A stretch of 8,550 bases of DNA from Longivirga sp036510975 (GTDB lineage: Bacteria > Actinomycetota > Actinomycetes > S36-B12 > CAIYMF01). Positions 6,396 to 8,550 of the stretch are shown here, one piece after another. The notes under the pieces were generated by a model. The model made no database searches. It saw only the letters and a list, made by a program, of their open reading frames with translations, and was not told the DNA's origin. Within the stretch, counting starts at the first letter, position 1. Each line of letters opens with the position of its first letter. The translations under genes and the position numbers were made by a program. The DNA lies in NCBI GenBank assembly GCA_036510975.1, contig DATCCY010000132.1, positions 1-8,550 on the forward strand. The letters run 5' to 3'.

Positions 6396-7644
6396 GCCGT
6401 TCTCCCTCGTCGTGGTTCGCCATGGGCCCCGACACGTGGGTCCACTCACCGCGCATCCGGACGAGCCCGGGCTCGTCGGCACCGTGCCCGCGGACCTTGA
6501 TCGTGGCCTGACGCTCGGCCTGGTCGAAGAAGTGACCTCGGTTCGCGACCGCCACCGACAGCGTGAACGTGCCGGGGTTGAGGACCAGCGAGTCGACGTG
6601 GAAGTCGACGAAGCCGACGCCCTGCTCGATGTGCCACGGGCCCTGGCCCGACGAGTTCGGGCCTGCGACGCCCACGCCGGACTCGTGCACGAACGTGACC
6701 CCGAACGTGGCCTCGGGCACGTCGTACAGGGCCTCGTAGTGCAGCCGAACGGTCGCCGGGTCGTCGGACAGCAGGACGACGGACTCGGCACCCTCCCCGT
6801 CGAGGACCTGGACGCGTGAGACCCGGACGTCGCCGCTGCCGGTCCTGACCTCGCCGCTCCCATCGGGCGCGGACACTGCGGTCGGGTCCACGTGCGACGC
6901 CTGACCCTCGCGGCGGTTGACCCGGTCGAGGTAGCCGCGCACGACGTCTCGGGAGGCTCCGACGGCCTGGACCTCGCCGTGGTCGAGCCACACGACGTTG
7001 TCGCAGATCTCCTCCATGAGGCCGAGGTCGTGCGACACGAGCACGATCGTGGTGCCCCGCCGGCGCAGCTCGTAGAGGCGGTCGAAGCACTTGCGCTGGA
7101 ACTCCTCGTCGCCCACCGCGATGACCTCGTCGATGGCGAGGATCTCCGGCTCGACCGTCACAGCGATGGCGAAGCCGAGACGGACGAACATGCCGCTGGA
7201 GTAGACCTTCACCGGGGTGTCGATGAAGTCGCCGATGCCGGAGAAGTCGATGATCCCGTCCATCGCGGCGTCGACCTGGCTGCGGCTCATGCCGAGGATC
7301 GCGCCGTTGAGCCTGATGTTCTCGCGGCCGGTCAGCTCGCCGTGGAATCCCGCGCCGAGCTCGAGGAGCGCGGAGAGGCGACCGTCGACCATGACGTCGC
7401 CCGACGTCGGGCGGTAGATGCCCGCGATGACCTTGAGCGCCGTCGACTTGCCCGAGCCGTTGTGCCCGACGAGCCCGAAGGTCGTGCCCCGAGGGACCTC
7501 GAAGCTCGCGTCCTTGAGTGCGAAGAACTCCTTGCCCTTGCTGCCGCGCCCGCGGACGAACCGCTCCTTGAGCCCGGTACGCCGTTCCTGGGCCAGCCAG
7601 AACCGCTTGGAGACCTCGTCGAGTCGGATCGCGGCGTCGGTCAC
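6379..7644 (-). CDS. wzt: Wzt-like polysaccharide ABC exporter ATPase with C-terminal carbohydrate-recognition domain
   Basis: 421 aa ATPase that powers export of a lipid-linked polysaccharide with the adjacent permease. Seen: Walker A GHNGSGKST at 60-68, the signature YSSGM at 148-152, Walker B ILAIDE at 168-173 followed by VIAVGDEEFQRKC typical of the polysaccharide/teichoic-acid ABC subfamily, and the switch His in VSHD at 203-206. A linker (about 243-268) leads to a C-terminal beta-rich domain at about 270-400 (Wzt_C-like), including the paired LNPGTFTLSVAV and GHFFDQAE segments. Known for E. coli O8/O9a Wzt: this domain binds the capped non-reducing end and sets export specificity. ATPases lacking it (TagH or KpsT type) are shorter, near 220-260 aa in the core. 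The start is the GTG at 7644, overlapping the wzm TGA as GTGA, with GGGGAG at 7650-7655. The longer open frame to 8430 is shadow of wzm. Confidence 0.93.
   Translation of the reverse strand: MTDAAIRLDEVSKRFWLAQERRTGLKERFVRGRGSKGKEFFALKDASFEVPRGTTFGLVGHNGSGKSTALKVIAGIYRPTSGDVMVDGRLSALLELGAGFHGELTGRENIRLNGAILGMSRSQVDAAMDGIIDFSGIGDFIDTPVKVYSSGMFVRLGFAIAVTVEPEILAIDEVIAVGDEEFQRKCFDRLYELRRRGTTIVLVSHDLGLMEEICDNVVWLDHGEVQAVGASRDVVRGYLDRVNRREGQASHVDPTAVSAPDGSGEVRTGSGDVRVSRVQVLDGEGAESVVLLSDDPATVRLHYEALYDVPEATFGVTFVHESGVGVAGPNSSGQGPWHIEQGVGFVDFHVDSLVLNPGTFTLSVAVANRGHFFDQAERQATIKVRGHGADEPGLVRMRGEWTHVSGPMANHDEGERHGDGG
6401..6406 (-). promoter_or_regulatory. Ribosome binding site of the methyltransferase gene
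   Basis: GGGAGA on the minus strand, 5 nt before the ATG at 6395. It lies inside the last codons of the wzt-like gene. It fixes the methyltransferase start and shows the gene can initiate independently of termination of the upstream cistron. Confidence 0.65.
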
Positions 7645-8462
7645 ACCTGCTCCCCGATGTCGCGACCACGCCGGTCGAAGGTGAGCGTGGCCAGCCCGAG
7701 GCACACCAGCGTCCAGATCAACAGCGCCCCCCAGGTCGCTGGCCCCGGCACCACCGCGGCGTAGGCCAACGACCGGAACGACTCGATGAACTGCGCCAGC
7801 GGGTTCAGCTCGAGGATCGCGCGCACCGGGATGCCGTGCCACGACTCGGGTGCCAGCGTGATCGGGTAGATCACCGGGGTGAGGAAGAAGAGCAGCTGCA
7901 GCACCACGGTGATCAGGTAGGAGAGGTCGCGGAAGGAGACGTTGAGGGCCGCGAGGATGTAGGTCACCGAGCCCACGAAGACGACGAACAAGGCGGCCCA
8001 GAAGACGATGAACAGCCACGAGAGCCCTACGTTGCCGACCGCGAGCAGGATGACGAGAACGATGCTGAGCTCGATCCCGGTCTGCATCAGGCTGCTGAGC
8101 ACCGAGCCGATGACCGGCGCGTAGGACGGGAAGTAGATCTTCTGCAGCAGCGGGCCCGAGGCGAGCAGGGAGACGACACCGGTCGTGATCGTGCTGCTGA
8201 ACCCGGTCCACACGACGAGACCGGTGAGCAGCCAGAGCGCGTAGTTGCCCGGCTTGCCGTTGGCCATCGGCGGCGGAGTGGTCCGGAAGATGACCGAGAA
8301 GACGAGGGAGTAGATCACCACGGTCGCGATGGGGACGATCAGCGACCAGGCCCAGCCGAGGATCGCGCCCTTGAACCGGGACTTCACGTCGCGGACCGCG
8401 AAGTTCCAGATCAGCCCGGAGTACGCCCACGGAGGTGCCGAACTGCGCACGCTCACAGCCAC
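7641..8462 (-). CDS. wzm: Wzm-like polysaccharide ABC exporter permease (ABC-2 type)
   Basis: 273 aa integral membrane protein, the channel-forming partner of the Wzt-like ATPase, moving a lipid-linked polysaccharide across the cytoplasmic membrane. Seen: an amphipathic N-terminus with RDVKSRFKGAILGWAW at 24-39 (typical of Wzm/TagG/KpsM permeases), about six hydrophobic helices (roughly 40-58, 74-98, 115-140, 148-172, 181-200, 242-261), LQKIYFP at 106-112, NVSFRDLSYL at 174-183, FFLTPVIYP at 192-200 and LNPLAQFIESFR at 219-230. Length fits the family. The start is uncertain. The GTG at 8462 has GGAGGG at 8471-8476, 8 nt upstream, and is preferred. GTGs at 8456, 8450 and 8528 are also in frame, but residues upstream of 8462 are Arg-rich and not family-like. 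The stop overlaps the wzt start as GTGA. First gene of the operon within the window. Confidence 0.93.
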   Translation of the reverse strand: MAVSVRSSAPPWAYSGLIWNFAVRDVKSRFKGAILGWAWSLIVPIATVVIYSLVFSVIFRTTPPPMANGKPGNYALWLLTGLVVWTGFSSTITTGVVSLLASGPLLQKIYFPSYAPVIGSVLSSLMQTGIELSIVLVILLAVGNVGLSWLFIVFWAALFVVFVGSVTYILAALNVSFRDLSYLITVVLQLLFFLTPVIYPITLAPESWHGIPVRAILELNPLAQFIESFRSLAYAAVVPGPATWGALLIWTLVCLGLATLTFDRRGRDIGEQV

Positions 8463-8470
8463 GCCTCGTG

Positions 8471-8476
8471 CCCTCC
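8471..8476 (-). promoter_or_regulatory. Ribosome binding site deciding the wzm-like start
   Basis: GGAGGG on the minus strand, the strongest Shine-Dalgarno-like match near the front of the operon. It is 8 nt before the GTG at 8462, 14 nt before the GTG at 8456 and 20 nt before the GTG at 8450. This spacing selects 8462 over the other GTG codons. Confidence 0.6.
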
Positions 8477-8530
8477 GTCGCCCTCGCAGTCGCACGGTCG
8501 GCGCGACGGGGTCTCCAGCGACCCGCACGC

Positions 8531-8536
8531 AGTCTA
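8531..8536 (-). promoter_or_regulatory. Possible -10 element of the polysaccharide operon
   Basis: Minus-strand TAGACT fits the actinobacterial housekeeping sigma -10 pattern TANNNT. A transcript would start near 8524, which leaves a leader of about 60 nt before the GTG at 8462 and would exclude the GTG at 8528 as a start. The matching -35 would lie beyond the window edge, so this rests on one hexamer only. Confidence 0.25.
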
Positions 8537-8550
8537 CGGTCGGCCCGGGC

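Noticed and set aside
5607..7764. Long plus-strand open frames opposite the methyltransferase and wzt genes
   Set aside because: Same shadow effect; no recognisable domain, and Walker and SAM motifs are on the minus strand.
7641..8528. Longer wzm reading from the GTG at 8528
   Set aside because: The added 22 residues are Arg/Pro-rich and not like the family N-terminus; the good Shine-Dalgarno lies inside them, and a -10-like hexamer would place the transcript start downstream of that codon.

Overview
The window is about 70% GC by eye, has dense short intergenic gaps, many GTG starts and strongly G/C-biased third codon positions. With an LCP-family protein and an ABC-exported polysaccharide cluster, this points to a chromosomal segment of a high-GC actinobacterium (Nocardioides/Aeromicrobium/Micrococcales-like; genus not determinable here). 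No RNA gene, CRISPR array, insertion sequence or phage gene was seen.

Layout: positions 2-85 (+) look like the last 27 codons of an unidentified gene. Positions 155-1294 (+) encode an LCP (LytR-CpsA-Psr) membrane enzyme. It converges on a seven-gene minus-strand cluster that fills 1322-8462. In transcription order the cluster is: wzm-like ABC-2 permease (8462-7641), wzt-like ATPase with a C-terminal carbohydrate-recognition domain (7644-6379), a class I SAM methyltransferase of the MycE/demethylmacrocin type with a helical tail (6395-5199), an RgpF-type rhamnan-synthesis protein (5197-4379), a GT2 rhamnosyltransferase-like enzyme (4331-3414), a GT4-like glycosyltransferase with a degenerate catalytic motif (3417-2374), and a GT4 glycosyltransferase (2374-1322). 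Five of the six junctions overlap or lie within 1 nt, three of them as GTGA or TGATG stop/start fusions, so this is a translationally coupled operon. A stem-loop that includes both facing stop codons lies between the LCP gene and the operon end.

How the genes fit together (inference): the glycosyltransferases build a polysaccharide, probably containing rhamnose, on a lipid carrier in the cytoplasm. The methyltransferase modifies or caps it. Wzt recognises the finished glycan through its C-terminal domain and drives export through Wzm. The LCP enzyme next door is a candidate for attaching the glycan to peptidoglycan. The initiating phosphosugar transferase and the nucleotide-sugar genes are not in the window. 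The most interesting idea is that the methyltransferase/Wzt pair is an actinobacterial parallel to the cap-dependent chain termination and export known from E. coli O8/O9a (WbdD/Wzt). No wholly new system is evident.
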